A stretch of DNA of 64,000 bases from Fimenecus sp045532175 (GTDB lineage Bacteria > Bacillota > Clostridia > Oscillospirales > Acutalibacteraceae). The position numbers and the translations under genes are program-made. Location: NCBI GenBank assembly GCA_045532175.1, contig JAZSFK010000049.1, positions 1 through 64,000 of the forward strand. Direction: 5' to 3'. Numbering within the stretch: position 1 is the stretch's first letter; each line of letters begins with the position of its first letter. Of this stretch, positions 34,126 to 43,259 are shown piece by piece. The notes beneath the pieces were generated by a model, which worked only from the letters and a program-made list of their open reading frames with translations, was not told the DNA's origin and did not search any database.

Positions 34126-35571
34126 ATGAATTATAAAATGGTTTTCAAAACCGTAGGCAGACTTTTATGGGCAGAAGCTGCTTTTCTCTGCTTACCGTTA
34201 TTTGTTTCTTTGTACTACAAAGAAAATCTCTTCCCTGTCTATTTAATAGTGATAGGTCTTCTACTAAGTATTGGGGCACTAACAAATTTGGCAAAGCCAC
34301 AAAAACGTACAATTTACGCTCGTGAGGGCTTTATTATCGTTTCGCTTTCCTGGATTCTGCTTTCATTTTTCGGTTCACTTCCATTTGTTTTTTCGCAACA
34401 AATACCATCAATAATTGATGCCTTTTTTGAAACGGTTTCAGGTTTTACAACCACAGGTGCAACAATACTTACAAACATTGAGGCTATGCCTAAAAGTTTA
34501 CTTTTCTGGCGTGCTTTTACCCATTGGATTGGCGGTATGGGAATTTTGATGTTTGTTCTTGCTTTTCTTCCACAGAAGGATATGCAATCAATGCATATAA
34601 TGCGTGCTGAAGTACCGGGACCAAGTGTGGGTAAACTGGTTTCAAAGGCAACTGTAACTGCACGTATTCTATATATTATCTACACTGTTTTTACTGTAGC
34701 ACAGATAATAGCCTTGCTTTGTTGCAAAATGCCATTGTTTGATAGTGTTACAACTGCATTTGCAACTGCAGGTACGGGCGGATTTTCAGTCAAAAATGCA
34801 AGTATCGCAGCATATAACAGTTTGCCAATAGAAATAGTCTGTACTTTCTTTATGCTTCTTTTTGGTATTAACTTCAATCTGTTTTATCTTATTATTATCA
34901 AACAATTCAAACGAGCATTCAAGAGCGAAGAACTGTGGACATATATAGGAATTGTTGCCGCATCAATAGGTATCATTACAATGAATATTATGCCCCTCGC
35001 CAATTCTTTCGGCAACGCTTTAAGACAAGCCGGTTTTCAGGTTGTCTCAGTTATCACCACAACCGGTTTTGTAACTGCTGACTTTAACAATTGGCCCGTT
35101 CTTTCACAGTTTATTCTGATTACCTTAATGTTTATAGGTGCTTGTTCGGGTTCAACCGGTGGTGGATTAAAGGTCGGAAGAATTATCATCCTTTTCAAAT
35201 CAGGTATCAAGGAATTAAAACGTGCCATCAACCCAAGGAAAGTACAAGCGCTTCGTCTTGACAATGCTGCACTTGATAAAGAAACAACATCAGCCACTTG
35301 TATATATTTTGTTATATACATGATGGTAATTGCTGTTTCAATACTGTTGGTTTCACTTAACAACCTTGATTTCACAACAACATTTTCTTCAGTTATAACC
35401 TGCATAAACAATGTAGGTCCTGGCTTATCCATGGTAGGGCCTGTTGAAAATTTCAGCGGTTTGTCCGCATTGACAAAGCTTGTTCTTGCAACGGATATGT
35501 TAATTGGTCGACTCGAGGTTCTTCCTATGATAATATTGTTCATACCATCAACATGGAAAAAAAGTACTTAA
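34126..35571 (+). CDS. trkH: Trk potassium uptake channel TrkH
   Basis: A 481-residue membrane protein with four M1-P-M2 repeats. Selectivity-filter segments are visible: TVSGFTTTGATIL, ATAGTGGFSVKNAS, VITTTGFVTADF and INNVGPGLSMVGP, each ending its pore helix with a key Gly. With TrkA it takes up K+. Its stop codon lies inside the 5' arm of the shared terminator at 35561. Confidence 0.94.
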   Translation: MNYKMVFKTVGRLLWAEAAFLCLPLFVSLYYKENLFPVYLIVIGLLLSIGALTNLAKPQKRTIYAREGFIIVSLSWILLSFFGSLPFVFSQQIPSIIDAFFETVSGFTTTGATILTNIEAMPKSLLFWRAFTHWIGGMGILMFVLAFLPQKDMQSMHIMRAEVPGPSVGKLVSKATVTARILYIIYTVFTVAQIIALLCCKMPLFDSVTTAFATAGTGGFSVKNASIAAYNSLPIEIVCTFFMLLFGINFNLFYLIIIKQFKRAFKSEELWTYIGIVAASIGIITMNIMPLANSFGNALRQAGFQVVSVITTTGFVTADFNNWPVLSQFILITLMFIGACSGSTGGGLKVGRIIILFKSGIKELKRAINPRKVQALRLDNAALDKETTSATCIYFVIYMMVIAVSILLVSLNNLDFTTTFSSVITCINNVGPGLSMVGPVENFSGLSALTKLVLATDMLIGRLEVLPMIILFIPSTWKKST

Positions 35572-35600
35572 GGAGATTTCCTTAAGTACTTTCTTTTTAT
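35559..35600. terminator. Bidirectional terminator between two potassium systems
   Basis: AAGTACTTAAGG / CCTTAAGTACTT stem with A- and T-run flanks. The trkH TAA stop is within the left arm, and the minus-strand ktrA stop follows the right T-run. Confidence 0.9.
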
Positions 35601-36247
35601 CTCATTTTTTCTAACTTGTTACGATTTGCTACAACAATAAGTTTCATTGTTGGGTCAAGTGGCTTGTTAGGGTCAATTTCAGTTGTAACATCATTATTAT
35701 GCTGAATTGCAATTACATTGATGGAATACTTTTTACGTAAATTCAATTCAATCAGGTTTTGTCCCACCCATTCGGGCTTGACTGCAATTTCAACAAGTGA
35801 CACGTCACTTGTGAGTTCAAGGATATCTACAAATCCTGAGCTTAACAAGTTTTTAGCCAATCTCATGCCTGACTCGTGTTCAGGCAAAACGACCTTATCT
35901 GCACCGACCTTACTTAAAATTCTGCACTGCATTTCGTTGGCACATTTTACGATTACCGTTTTAACACCCATATCCTTACACAGGGTAGTCGCCATTACGC
36001 TAGTTTCAAGGTCACTTGCAACAGCCACAATTACAGTGTCTATATTAGATATACCAAGTTGTTCAAGGGCATCCATATCTGTTATGTCTGCACACTTGCA
36101 AAGAGGAAACTCATTCACAACATTATTTATAATATCCTCGTTGGAATCTACTACAAGCACCTCTGCGCCATTTTCAACAAGTTCTTTTGCAACAGCATAT
36201 CCGTATCTGCCCAATCCAAGTACAGCATAAGAATTATTTATTTTCAT
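35597..36247 (-). CDS. ktrA: Ktr potassium uptake gating subunit
   Basis: A 216-residue single-RCK protein (YAVLGLGRYGYAVAKELVENG, then a TrkA-C domain from about residue 140). Size and layout fit KtrA/KtrC, the cytoplasmic ring that gates KtrB. In Firmicutes the TrkA-C domain of this protein is a known c-di-AMP target. It follows ktrB by 21 nt. Confidence 0.92.
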   Translation of the reverse strand: MKINNSYAVLGLGRYGYAVAKELVENGAEVLVVDSNEDIINNVVNEFPLCKCADITDMDALEQLGISNIDTVIVAVASDLETSVMATTLCKDMGVKTVIVKCANEMQCRILSKVGADKVVLPEHESGMRLAKNLLSSGFVDILELTSDVSLVEIAVKPEWVGQNLIELNLRKKYSINVIAIQHNNDVTTEIDPNKPLDPTMKLIVVANRNKLEKMR

Positions 36248-36268
36248 ATTATTCCTTTCCTGAAAAAA

Positions 36269-37627
36269 TTAACCCACGCTAATTTCCTCATACGGTGTTT
36301 TTACCGTATTCCATTTTTCCTTTTTTATATTAAGCACAAGTGCTAAAGATATAGGACCTACTCGGCCAAGATACATTGTGACAATTATAATCAACTTACC
36401 CCATATATTTAATGTGGCAGTCAGATTACGTGTTAACCCCACAGTCGCAGTAGCACTTACTGTTTCATATAGAATATCAACAAGAGGTGCTTCTGTAACC
36501 AATGCAAGAAGAATTGATGATACCATCATAATTGTAAAAGACAAACTGAAAACTGCGATTGCTTTTTTTACTGCTTTTTGATGTATTGAACGATTAAAGA
36601 CCGTAATCTCATTTTTATTTTTTATCATTGAAGATGCAGTAATTAACAACACGGCAATTGTTACTGTTTTTATACCACCCGCTGTACCAACCGGTGAACC
36701 GCCGATAAACATAAGCATCATTGAAACCAATGCAGAAGCATTTGTCAGATTTTCCTGTGGCACAGTTGCAAAACCTGCTGTTCTTGTTGTAACAGACTGA
36801 AAAAATGATATCTGTAATTTATTGAAAAGTGTTTCCTCTCCAATTGTAAGAGGATTATTATATTCAAGAATAAAAAATGTCAAAGTACCAAAAAGAATGA
36901 GAACTGCTGTCATCCAAATTGCAATTTTACTGTGCAAAGTAAGTCTCTTCAAGCATCGCAACCCTTGTTTTTTTGTAAGTGATGATACACGAATTAAATC
37001 CCACCACACAATATAACCAATACCGCCAACTATTATCAACATACAGGTTGTGAAATTTATCATTAGATTATGAGCATAATTGCACAGGCTGTTTTCGGCT
37101 ATTATATCAATTCCCGCATTACAGAATGCAGAAACTGAATTGAAAACTGAAATCCAGATACCACGCACACCAAATTCAGGCACAAAAACCGTCATATACA
37201 GTAATGCACCGACACCCTCCACAAGAAATGTTCCTGCTATTACCTTTTTCACAAATTTCACAAGACCCGAAAGAGTGTTAAGATTAAATGCATCCTGAAG
37301 TAACAATCGGTCTGTAATACCTATTTTTTTGTGCAACGCAATCATAAAACCTGAAACAACAGTAACAACACCCAATCCACCCAATTGTATAAGGCACAAT
37401 ATTACTGCCTGTCCGAAAACACTCCATGTTGTAACCGTAGGCAAGGTTACAAGACCCGTTACACAGGTTGCGGTGGTAGCTGTAAACAGTGCGTCTGAAT
37501 ATGACACTCTTACCCCATCCTTAGCACTAATAGGCAAGGCAAGAAGCAGACTGCCAACAAGTATTACCACCAAAAAACTGAGCATTATAATCTGCGTTGT
37601 TGATAAATCAATATGCTTTTTCTTCAT
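36269..37627 (-). CDS. ktrB: Ktr/Trk-type potassium channel subunit
   Basis: A 452-residue membrane protein of the TrkH/KtrB superfamily, closer to KtrB: TTATCVTGLVTLPTVTTW, NSVSAFCNAGIDI, SVTTRTAGFATVP and ATATVGLTRNLTA are the four filter segments. It transports K+, usually Na+-coupled in Firmicutes. The promoter is at 37707-37735. I see no c-di-AMP riboswitch in the 143-nt gap before alr. Confidence 0.93.
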   Translation of the reverse strand: MKKKHIDLSTTQIIMLSFLVVILVGSLLLALPISAKDGVRVSYSDALFTATTATCVTGLVTLPTVTTWSVFGQAVILCLIQLGGLGVVTVVSGFMIALHKKIGITDRLLLQDAFNLNTLSGLVKFVKKVIAGTFLVEGVGALLYMTVFVPEFGVRGIWISVFNSVSAFCNAGIDIIAENSLCNYAHNLMINFTTCMLIIVGGIGYIVWWDLIRVSSLTKKQGLRCLKRLTLHSKIAIWMTAVLILFGTLTFFILEYNNPLTIGEETLFNKLQISFFQSVTTRTAGFATVPQENLTNASALVSMMLMFIGGSPVGTAGGIKTVTIAVLLITASSMIKNKNEITVFNRSIHQKAVKKAIAVFSLSFTIMMVSSILLALVTEAPLVDILYETVSATATVGLTRNLTATLNIWGKLIIIVTMYLGRVGPISLALVLNIKKEKWNTVKTPYEEISVG

Positions 37628-37706
37628 AAAACAAATTTCCTGATATTAATAATTCGTTTTTCACTTGTTTTTGCAATATTTTTCTATTATAATATTGACA
37701 TAATTA

Positions 37707-37735
37707 ATTATAGCATAAAAATACATTTATATCAA
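37707..37735 (-). promoter_or_regulatory. Sigma-A promoter of ktrBA
   Basis: Minus strand TTGATA, 17-bp spacer, TATAAT. It overlaps a plus-strand TTGACA (37695-37700) that may serve alr. Confidence 0.75.
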
Positions 37736-37770
37736 TAAAATTAATTGTTTATTAAATATGGAGATAAATT

Positions 37771-38910
37771 ATGTTACCAAAAAGAGTCTATGCAAAAATA
37801 AATCTTGATAATATCAAGAAAAACATCTACACTGTCCGTGAAAAATTTGGCGACGGTGTTACAGTTATGGGTATTGTCAAAGCAAATGCTTATGGCCACG
37901 GTGCTATTGAGGTTTCAAAAGCCATGGAAGAAGCAGGTGTTGGCTTTTTTGGTGTTGCAGCTATTGACGAGGCTATTGAATTACGTCAGAATGGCATTAA
38001 AACTCCTATTCTCATTTTAGGACAAATTTTTATTCAGGATTATATTTCTGCTATTGAAAATAGTATTACCTGCACAGTTGCAGACTCCGACACTGCAAAA
38101 AGACTTTCTGACGTAGCGATGAGCATTGGAAAAAAAGTTGATGTTCACATTAAAATTGATACAGGTATGGGCAGAATCGGTTTCCAGACAGACGAAAACG
38201 GATATAATGAAGTTAAATCACTTTTTAGCCTTGAAGGACTTAATATCACAGGTATTTTCACTCACTTTGCCTGTGCGGATATGAAGGATAAAACCTTTAC
38301 TGAAAATCAAAAAAAGAAATTTCTTCAATTTACCGACAAACTCGCAGATGAAAGCTACAAAACCCAAATGCGACACATGTATAACAGTGCTTCAGTCCTT
38401 GATTTGAATGGATATTCAGGTGAAATGGTTCGTTGCGGAATTATGGCTTATGGGCTTTATCCGTCAAATGATGTTAATAAGGATATCCCGCTCTACCCTG
38501 CATTTGAATTCAAAAGCAGTATTTCCTTTGTAAAGGATGTAAAAAAAGGCTTCACCGTAAGCTACGGCTCCACCTATGTTACTGATAAAGATATGAAAAT
38601 TGCCACTGTACCCGTAGGCTATGCCGACGGTTATCCTCGTTACTTATCAGGTAAAGGTGAAGTTCTTGTAAACGGTGTCCGTTGTAAAATTATCGGCAGA
38701 ATATGTATGGACCAGTTTATGATTGATGCATCCCATATGCCCGATATTAAAATCGGTGACGAGGTTACTCTTATTGGCACAGACGGAAACGAAACAATCA
38801 CAGTTGAAGATATTTCAAACCCTGATTATCGTTTCAATTACGAATTCTGTTGCCTTATTACTCCACGAGTACAAAGAATTTATATAAAAGACGGAAAAGT
38901 AATGGAATAA
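37771..38910 (+). CDS. alr: Alanine racemase
   Basis: A 379-residue PLP enzyme that makes D-alanine for peptidoglycan. The PLP lysine lies in VKANAYGHG (about residue 38-40). The catalytic Tyr of the second domain is in VSYGSTYV, and CMDQFMIDAS is a further family motif. Length is typical. It is a single gene between ktrB (divergent) and a terminator. Confidence 0.96.
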   Translation: MLPKRVYAKINLDNIKKNIYTVREKFGDGVTVMGIVKANAYGHGAIEVSKAMEEAGVGFFGVAAIDEAIELRQNGIKTPILILGQIFIQDYISAIENSITCTVADSDTAKRLSDVAMSIGKKVDVHIKIDTGMGRIGFQTDENGYNEVKSLFSLEGLNITGIFTHFACADMKDKTFTENQKKKFLQFTDKLADESYKTQMRHMYNSASVLDLNGYSGEMVRCGIMAYGLYPSNDVNKDIPLYPAFEFKSSISFVKDVKKGFTVSYGSTYVTDKDMKIATVPVGYADGYPRYLSGKGEVLVNGVRCKIIGRICMDQFMIDASHMPDIKIGDEVTLIGTDGNETITVEDISNPDYRFNYEFCCLITPRVQRIYIKDGKVME

Positions 38911-38915
38911 AAAAC

Positions 38916-38950
38916 AACACCTGATGAGCATATACTCGTCGGGTGTTTTT
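38916..38950 (+). terminator. Terminator of alr
   Basis: AACACC-t-GA-t-GAG paired with CTCGTCGGGTGTT, followed by TTTTT. Confidence 0.85.
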
Positions 38951-39155
38951 CTGTGTATTTGGATTTGTGTGAACGAATGCAAAATTATATATAGCGAGGC
39001 GAAGGACGCGACGTATTGCGGAAAACAACCAAATTAATCGGCATTTTTACTGTATTTTGGCTGTTATTTTCTACATAGCAACACGCAATTTTCCCTTGAA
39101 TTCTACACATGTTTATAATACAATATATAATATAAATGTATATGGGAGGTATTTT

Positions 39156-39800
39156 ATGCCAACAGCAAGTCTTACAAAAATTAAAACGAAAAGCAATAAT
39201 CTGTATCTTCGTGTTGCGAAGGGACACTTTGCAACAAGCAGTTCTCACAGTAATTACTATATTGATGTTGCTGCACAAAAATCCCGTCTTTCTGAGGCAA
39301 AGGCAGTTGCACAGGAACTTTGTAAAAACCACAAATATAGTAATCAGATAATTGACACTATTCTCTGTCTTGACGGAACAGAGGTTGTGGCTACTTGTGT
39401 TGCAAATGAGCTTACCAAAAACGACTTTGTCAACATCAATGCACATCAGACTATTTATATTGTTACTCCTGAAATCGTAAACGGTTCACAAATTATTTTC
39501 AGAGATAACATTGTTAATATGATTAAGGGAAAACACGTGTTAATTACTGCAGTTTCAGTAGCATCAGGCAACACAGCAAAGGCTGCTATTGAGGCTATCA
39601 AGTACTATGGTGGCGAGGTTGTCGGTATCGCGTCAATCTTCGCAACAAGTCAGGAATGTGCAGGTCTCGATGTTAATTCTGTTTTCAATCCGAAGGATTT
39701 ACCTGATTATTTCAGTGTTCCTGCTCATGAATGTCCTCTTTGTAAGGAAGGCAAAAAGTTGGATGCACTTATTAACTGTCACGGTTTCTCAAAGCTTTAA
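39156..39800 (+). CDS. Phosphoribosyltransferase-like protein (orotate PRTase type)
   Basis: A 214-residue protein of the type I phosphoribosyltransferase fold, close to a clostridial group often labelled orotate phosphoribosyltransferase. The region that should be the PRPP loop reads KHVLITAVSVASGNTAKAAI, so the two acidic residues usual in this motif are replaced by Ala-Val. C-terminal CPLCKEGKKLD is another group feature. Activity is therefore uncertain. The ATG at 39156 follows GGGAGG; the frame extends upstream without a ribosome site. The gap before it (38951-39155) shows no other feature apart from a weak TTGAAT / TACAAT pair. Confidence 0.75.
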   Translation: MPTASLTKIKTKSNNLYLRVAKGHFATSSSHSNYYIDVAAQKSRLSEAKAVAQELCKNHKYSNQIIDTILCLDGTEVVATCVANELTKNDFVNINAHQTIYIVTPEIVNGSQIIFRDNIVNMIKGKHVLITAVSVASGNTAKAAIEAIKYYGGEVVGIASIFATSQECAGLDVNSVFNPKDLPDYFSVPAHECPLCKEGKKLDALINCHGFSKL

Positions 39801-39808
39801 TCTCGAAC

Positions 39809-39838
39809 AAAAGGGAGTGGATTTCCACTCCCTTAATT
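39809..39838 (+). terminator. Terminator after the PRTase-like gene
   Basis: AAGGGAGTGGA-tt-TCCACTCCCTT, strong stem, weak T-run. Confidence 0.75.
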
Positions 39839-39844
39839 TATATG

Positions 39845-39884
39845 TAAAACAAAAAGTGGTGAAGCATTTCTGTTTCACCACTTT
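39845..39884 (-). terminator. Terminator of the dockerin-DUF4474 gene
   Basis: AAAGTGGTGAA / TTCACCACTTT stem; on the minus strand a TTTGTTTT run follows. Confidence 0.82.
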
Positions 39885-39892
39885 GATTTATT

Positions 39893-40948
39893 TTATGATT
39901 CCGGATTTTCAGGTTCACCGTAGTTAAGATAACCTGCATCCTTCCATACAACTGTGAACATAACACGTCCGTCAGGAAGTATTTCTCTTGTGTAGAAGTT
40001 GTTTCCCTGGAAGTCAGAATTTGACTTGTTGTATTCCACAAAACCGTTGATGTTACCCTTATTATCAGTAACATTCTTAAGTCCTTCTTCAATTCCGTCT
40101 GCCATTTGTGAATCCCAAGCAATTACTACTGCCTTGAGAACATTTCTTTCAGGGTTACAGATACCGAACTTGAAGCCTGTAAGCCACCAATGCTCCTGCT
40201 CATATCTTGTGAAAAGAGGTTCACCCTTGTTGTAATCAGCAGATGACTTGTAGTATTCAAAATACATTTCAAGAAGATGCTCGTCTGCAGCACATTTATA
40301 GAATACTGAATCAGCATTTGCAGGGTCTTTTGTATAAACACCTAACTCTGCACCTTCAAGAACACCGTACTGACCCTTCCACCACTGAAGTCTCCAAAGG
40401 AGTCCGTCATACTCAAAGTCAATCTTAAGAGTCATATACTCCATAAGGGCATAAGCAGCAGCTATATCATAAAGGTCTGTGAAACCAAAATATCTCTGCC
40501 ATGGGTTCAGGTGTGTATAGTAAATATTCTGTTCCGCATCATACGCATAACCAAAAAGCGCAAGAACCTTGTGAAGGTCACTCTCGTTTGTTGGCGGTGT
40601 TTCGGGAATAACCGGAGTTTCAGGTTCGTCACCCGGTTCATCAGGTGTCTCTTCAGGTGGTGCGATTTCACCAAAAGAGCCTGTTGTTGCGAAACGAAGA
40701 ATGTAACGTGCATCAATTGCAGTTACCTTGCCGTCACCGTTAATATCAGTAGCCTCAATAAGGTCGTCGTCTGCTTCTCTTATACCTGCCGCAATCTGTA
40801 AGGCAATTCGTGCATCAATAGCAGTGATTGCACCGTCGCCGTTAGCATCACCAAAGCTGAGTGATGCTGCTGTTGCTGCGATTCCACCCATCGGAATTGC
40901 GGTAACAACTATAACTAATGCAAGTAAAAATGAAAAATACTTTTTCAT
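39893..40948 (-). CDS. Secreted protein with N-terminal dockerin and DUF4474 domain
   Basis: A 351-residue exported protein. After the signal peptide (FSFLLALVIVVTAIPMGG..) comes a two-repeat type I dockerin-like module (DANGDGAITAIDARIALQI and DINGDGKVTAIDARYILRF), with Ca2+-binding Asp/Asn in both loops. A Pro/Glu linker leads to a DUF4474-type domain (FEYDGLLWRLQWWKGQYGV, AELGVYTK, EHWWLTGFKFGI). The start at 40948 follows GAGGTG. No cohesin or scaffoldin gene is in the window, so the docking partner is unknown. It is a paralogue of the protein at 14957. Confidence 0.85.
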   Translation of the reverse strand: MKKYFSFLLALVIVVTAIPMGGIAATAASLSFGDANGDGAITAIDARIALQIAAGIREADDDLIEATDINGDGKVTAIDARYILRFATTGSFGEIAPPEETPDEPGDEPETPVIPETPPTNESDLHKVLALFGYAYDAEQNIYYTHLNPWQRYFGFTDLYDIAAAYALMEYMTLKIDFEYDGLLWRLQWWKGQYGVLEGAELGVYTKDPANADSVFYKCAADEHLLEMYFEYYKSSADYNKGEPLFTRYEQEHWWLTGFKFGICNPERNVLKAVVIAWDSQMADGIEEGLKNVTDNKGNINGFVEYNKSNSDFQGNNFYTREILPDGRVMFTVVWKDAGYLNYGEPENPES

Positions 40949-41043
40949 TTTGTCACCTCTTTCTAAAAGATTACCATAATACATAGTATATTATCCCATA
41001 TAATATATTCTTTGTCAAGAAACGAAAAGACAGAATATGTCTA

Positions 41044-41529
41044 TTATCTTTCTGTCTCACGTTTCATCTGTGAAAATCTTTCACCCCAAGAATTTGCCCA
41101 GCTTTCGCAATAAAGCTTATAATATGAAACATTGTTCTTTTCACGGTACTTTCTGAAACAATTGCACCAAATCATTGACGGCAGTGCGACAACAACATAA
41201 TAAAGAGGCCCTAAAACCAGGCATTGCCATGTATGTCCGTACTCATGGATTCTTGTGTTATAAGTCCACACCTTATTCGGATGGTCCCCTCGCATAAAGA
41301 TAAAGAGTCCCATTGAAAGTCCTCCCTGTTTCCAAGGAAGATAAACAATATTTGCATAACCGAATTTACTGTGTGGTCGCTTTAAAACCTTTGTGCAGAT
41401 AAGATAAGCAATTCCACCCACAAGATTTACAGGTAAACACCAAGTCCATTGAACAAGATAGAAGAATAAGTCATATAATTTGCTTCTTTTTACCGTTGGT
41501 GCTGTTTGTGTTATATCAATTTTAGTCAT
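41044..41529 (-). CDS. Membrane protein with HEYGH motif
   Basis: A 161-residue protein with hydrophobic segments (FFYLVQWTWCLPVNLVGGIAYLI, LGPLYYVVVALPSMIWC). RIHEYGHTWQ contains HEXXH, the zinc-binding signature of metallopeptidases, next to a membrane segment. SWANSWGERF near the C-terminus could hold a further acidic ligand. I do not recognise a named family. It lies 12 nt downstream of a GPH transporter and is probably co-transcribed with it. Confidence 0.72.
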   Translation of the reverse strand: MTKIDITQTAPTVKRSKLYDLFFYLVQWTWCLPVNLVGGIAYLICTKVLKRPHSKFGYANIVYLPWKQGGLSMGLFIFMRGDHPNKVWTYNTRIHEYGHTWQCLVLGPLYYVVVALPSMIWCNCFRKYREKNNVSYYKLYCESWANSWGERFSQMKRETER

Positions 41530-41541
41530 AGTCTTCTCCCC

Positions 41542-43194
41542 TTATTCTGCCTTTGACATTAATTCCTTTTTAAGCATTTCTGCCTCAATAAGAATAATAT
41601 AATTTCCGTTTTCGTCTTTTTCAAGAGTATGTCCCTGACTTTCATCGTTATCCTTTCCGAGCCAAGTGTCCTCAAGTTTCTGACCTGAAAGTGTTTCACA
41701 GCATTTTTTCTCCTCAGGAGTTAAAGTTACGCTACCATACTTATGTTTTGTGGCAATTGCGGCACGAATCAATGTGTGGTCATCCTTTGTCATCTTAAAT
41801 CTTCTTAAAAGAATGTATGAAATCAAGGCACAAACCATCGGAATGAGTGCTACACAAAGGCGAATACCGAAAATTGCAGCATCAGACTGCTGTACAAATT
41901 CAGTTGCCTCGCTCTTTGTATCAAGTCCGAAACCACCCAAAATAAGTGTAACGATAAATGTGTTGATACCACCTGTCACCTGCTTAACCATTGTGTTGCA
42001 GGTTGAAACAACACCCTCACGTCTGCGACCTGTAATCAATTCATCAACGTCAGTAAGGTCAGGGAAAACATTGTTGCAAACAAATCCGATACCACTCATA
42101 CCAAACGGATAGAAAGTAACACCCAAAATCATAAGCAACATCATATATGTAGCCTTTGGTGTACCCGGCTGACTTGCCTGCACAATAAGTCCGATGGCAA
42201 GACCGATAATCATAAACGGTGTCACTATTGTACCGCATTTTTTCTTGCCGTGCTTCATTGTAAGCATATAGTTAAGCGGGAATGCTGCAGTTTCAAAAAT
42301 TCCCGCAAAAGTATTGAAAATAGGATAGTATTTATACTGATTTGCAAGGAAGGTTACATAGTAAATATATGTTGTTGAATAGAAGCTTCTTGCAGTTTCC
42401 CAGAAAAAGCTGATTCCGAAATATTGGCGGAAGGATTTGCTTTTAAACACAAGAAAATATTCATTAAATGCTGCCTTTAAATCCAACTTCTCGTTCTTCA
42501 TATCCAATGAACTTGGTTCTTTAACGAGCTTGAAGGTGCTGTAAATTGCCACGGAATACATTGTTGCAAGTAAAACACCTGTTACAAGGAACGGCATTTT
42601 CGCATCTCTTGTGAGTCCGTCGGAAAATCCGAAAATTGAAAGCATTACAAGTAGAATTATATACGACGGAATCATACCGCAGGAGTTGAAAATATAGCTT
42701 ACTGAAGTGTATTGTGTTCTCTTGTTATATTCAGGTGCAAGTTCAGGAAGCATTGCTGTATGAGGTACTGTTATAATTGTGTAAGCCGTTTTGTAAAGCA
42801 CATAGGCAAATACAAAATATGCAACAGTCATATACGGATGCTTTTCACCGTCAAGCCCAAAGGAATTCCAAAGCATTATATATGATACAAAAACAAGAGG
42901 AATACCCCATTTGAGATATGCACGATGACGACCGTATTTTGAACGGGTACGGTCGGTTATAATCCCCATAATGGGGTCGTTTATCCCGTCCCATACAACT
43001 GCAACCATTGTTATAAAACCTGCAAAGCGGATATCAAGCCCAACAACACGTGTAAGGAAAATACTGAAATACATACTTATTATGTATCCTGCACCGCCAA
43101 GGAAAATATTGGTATAGCAATAGTTTATCATAGGCACAACTGTTTCCTTAAACGTACCCTCAATGCCTATTGCCTTTTTAAACTTTTCAACCAT
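41542..43194 (-). CDS. GPH-family MFS transporter
   Basis: A 550-residue symporter of the MelB type. The family loop is intact: WDGINDPIMGIITDRTRSKYGRHR near residue 70, including the Asp pair that binds the coupling cation in MelB. The C-terminal tail is long and hydrophilic. It is likely a Na+- or H+-coupled sugar or glycoside carrier. The only ribosome site, AGGTGA, sits just beyond the T-run of the terminator of the upstream gene, leaving no room for a promoter. Confidence 0.88.
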   Translation of the reverse strand: MVEKFKKAIGIEGTFKETVVPMINYCYTNIFLGGAGYIISMYFSIFLTRVVGLDIRFAGFITMVAVVWDGINDPIMGIITDRTRSKYGRHRAYLKWGIPLVFVSYIMLWNSFGLDGEKHPYMTVAYFVFAYVLYKTAYTIITVPHTAMLPELAPEYNKRTQYTSVSYIFNSCGMIPSYIILLVMLSIFGFSDGLTRDAKMPFLVTGVLLATMYSVAIYSTFKLVKEPSSLDMKNEKLDLKAAFNEYFLVFKSKSFRQYFGISFFWETARSFYSTTYIYYVTFLANQYKYYPIFNTFAGIFETAAFPLNYMLTMKHGKKKCGTIVTPFMIIGLAIGLIVQASQPGTPKATYMMLLMILGVTFYPFGMSGIGFVCNNVFPDLTDVDELITGRRREGVVSTCNTMVKQVTGGINTFIVTLILGGFGLDTKSEATEFVQQSDAAIFGIRLCVALIPMVCALISYILLRRFKMTKDDHTLIRAAIATKHKYGSVTLTPEEKKCCETLSGQKLEDTWLGKDNDESQGHTLEKDENGNYIILIEAEMLKKELMSKAE

Positions 43195-43217
43195 AATCTC
43201 ACCTGAATTATCTAATT

Positions 43218-43248
43218 AAAAAACTGCACTACAATATATGTAATGCAG
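43218..43248 (-). terminator. Terminator after the lipid-kinase gene
   Basis: Minus strand CTGCATTACA-TATAT-TGTAGTGCAG (one G-U pair) followed by TTTTTT. The next start codon is 24 nt further on. Confidence 0.88.
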
Positions 43249-43259
43249 ATTTCTGTTTT

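Noticed and set aside
37628..37770. c-di-AMP (ydaO-type) riboswitch before ktrB
   Set aside because: The gap is 143 nt of AT-rich promoter sequence for two divergent genes; the conserved ydaO core is not seen.
39893..40948. Evidence for a cellulosome
   Set aside because: One dockerin-like module without any cohesin, scaffoldin or cellulase in the window is not enough.
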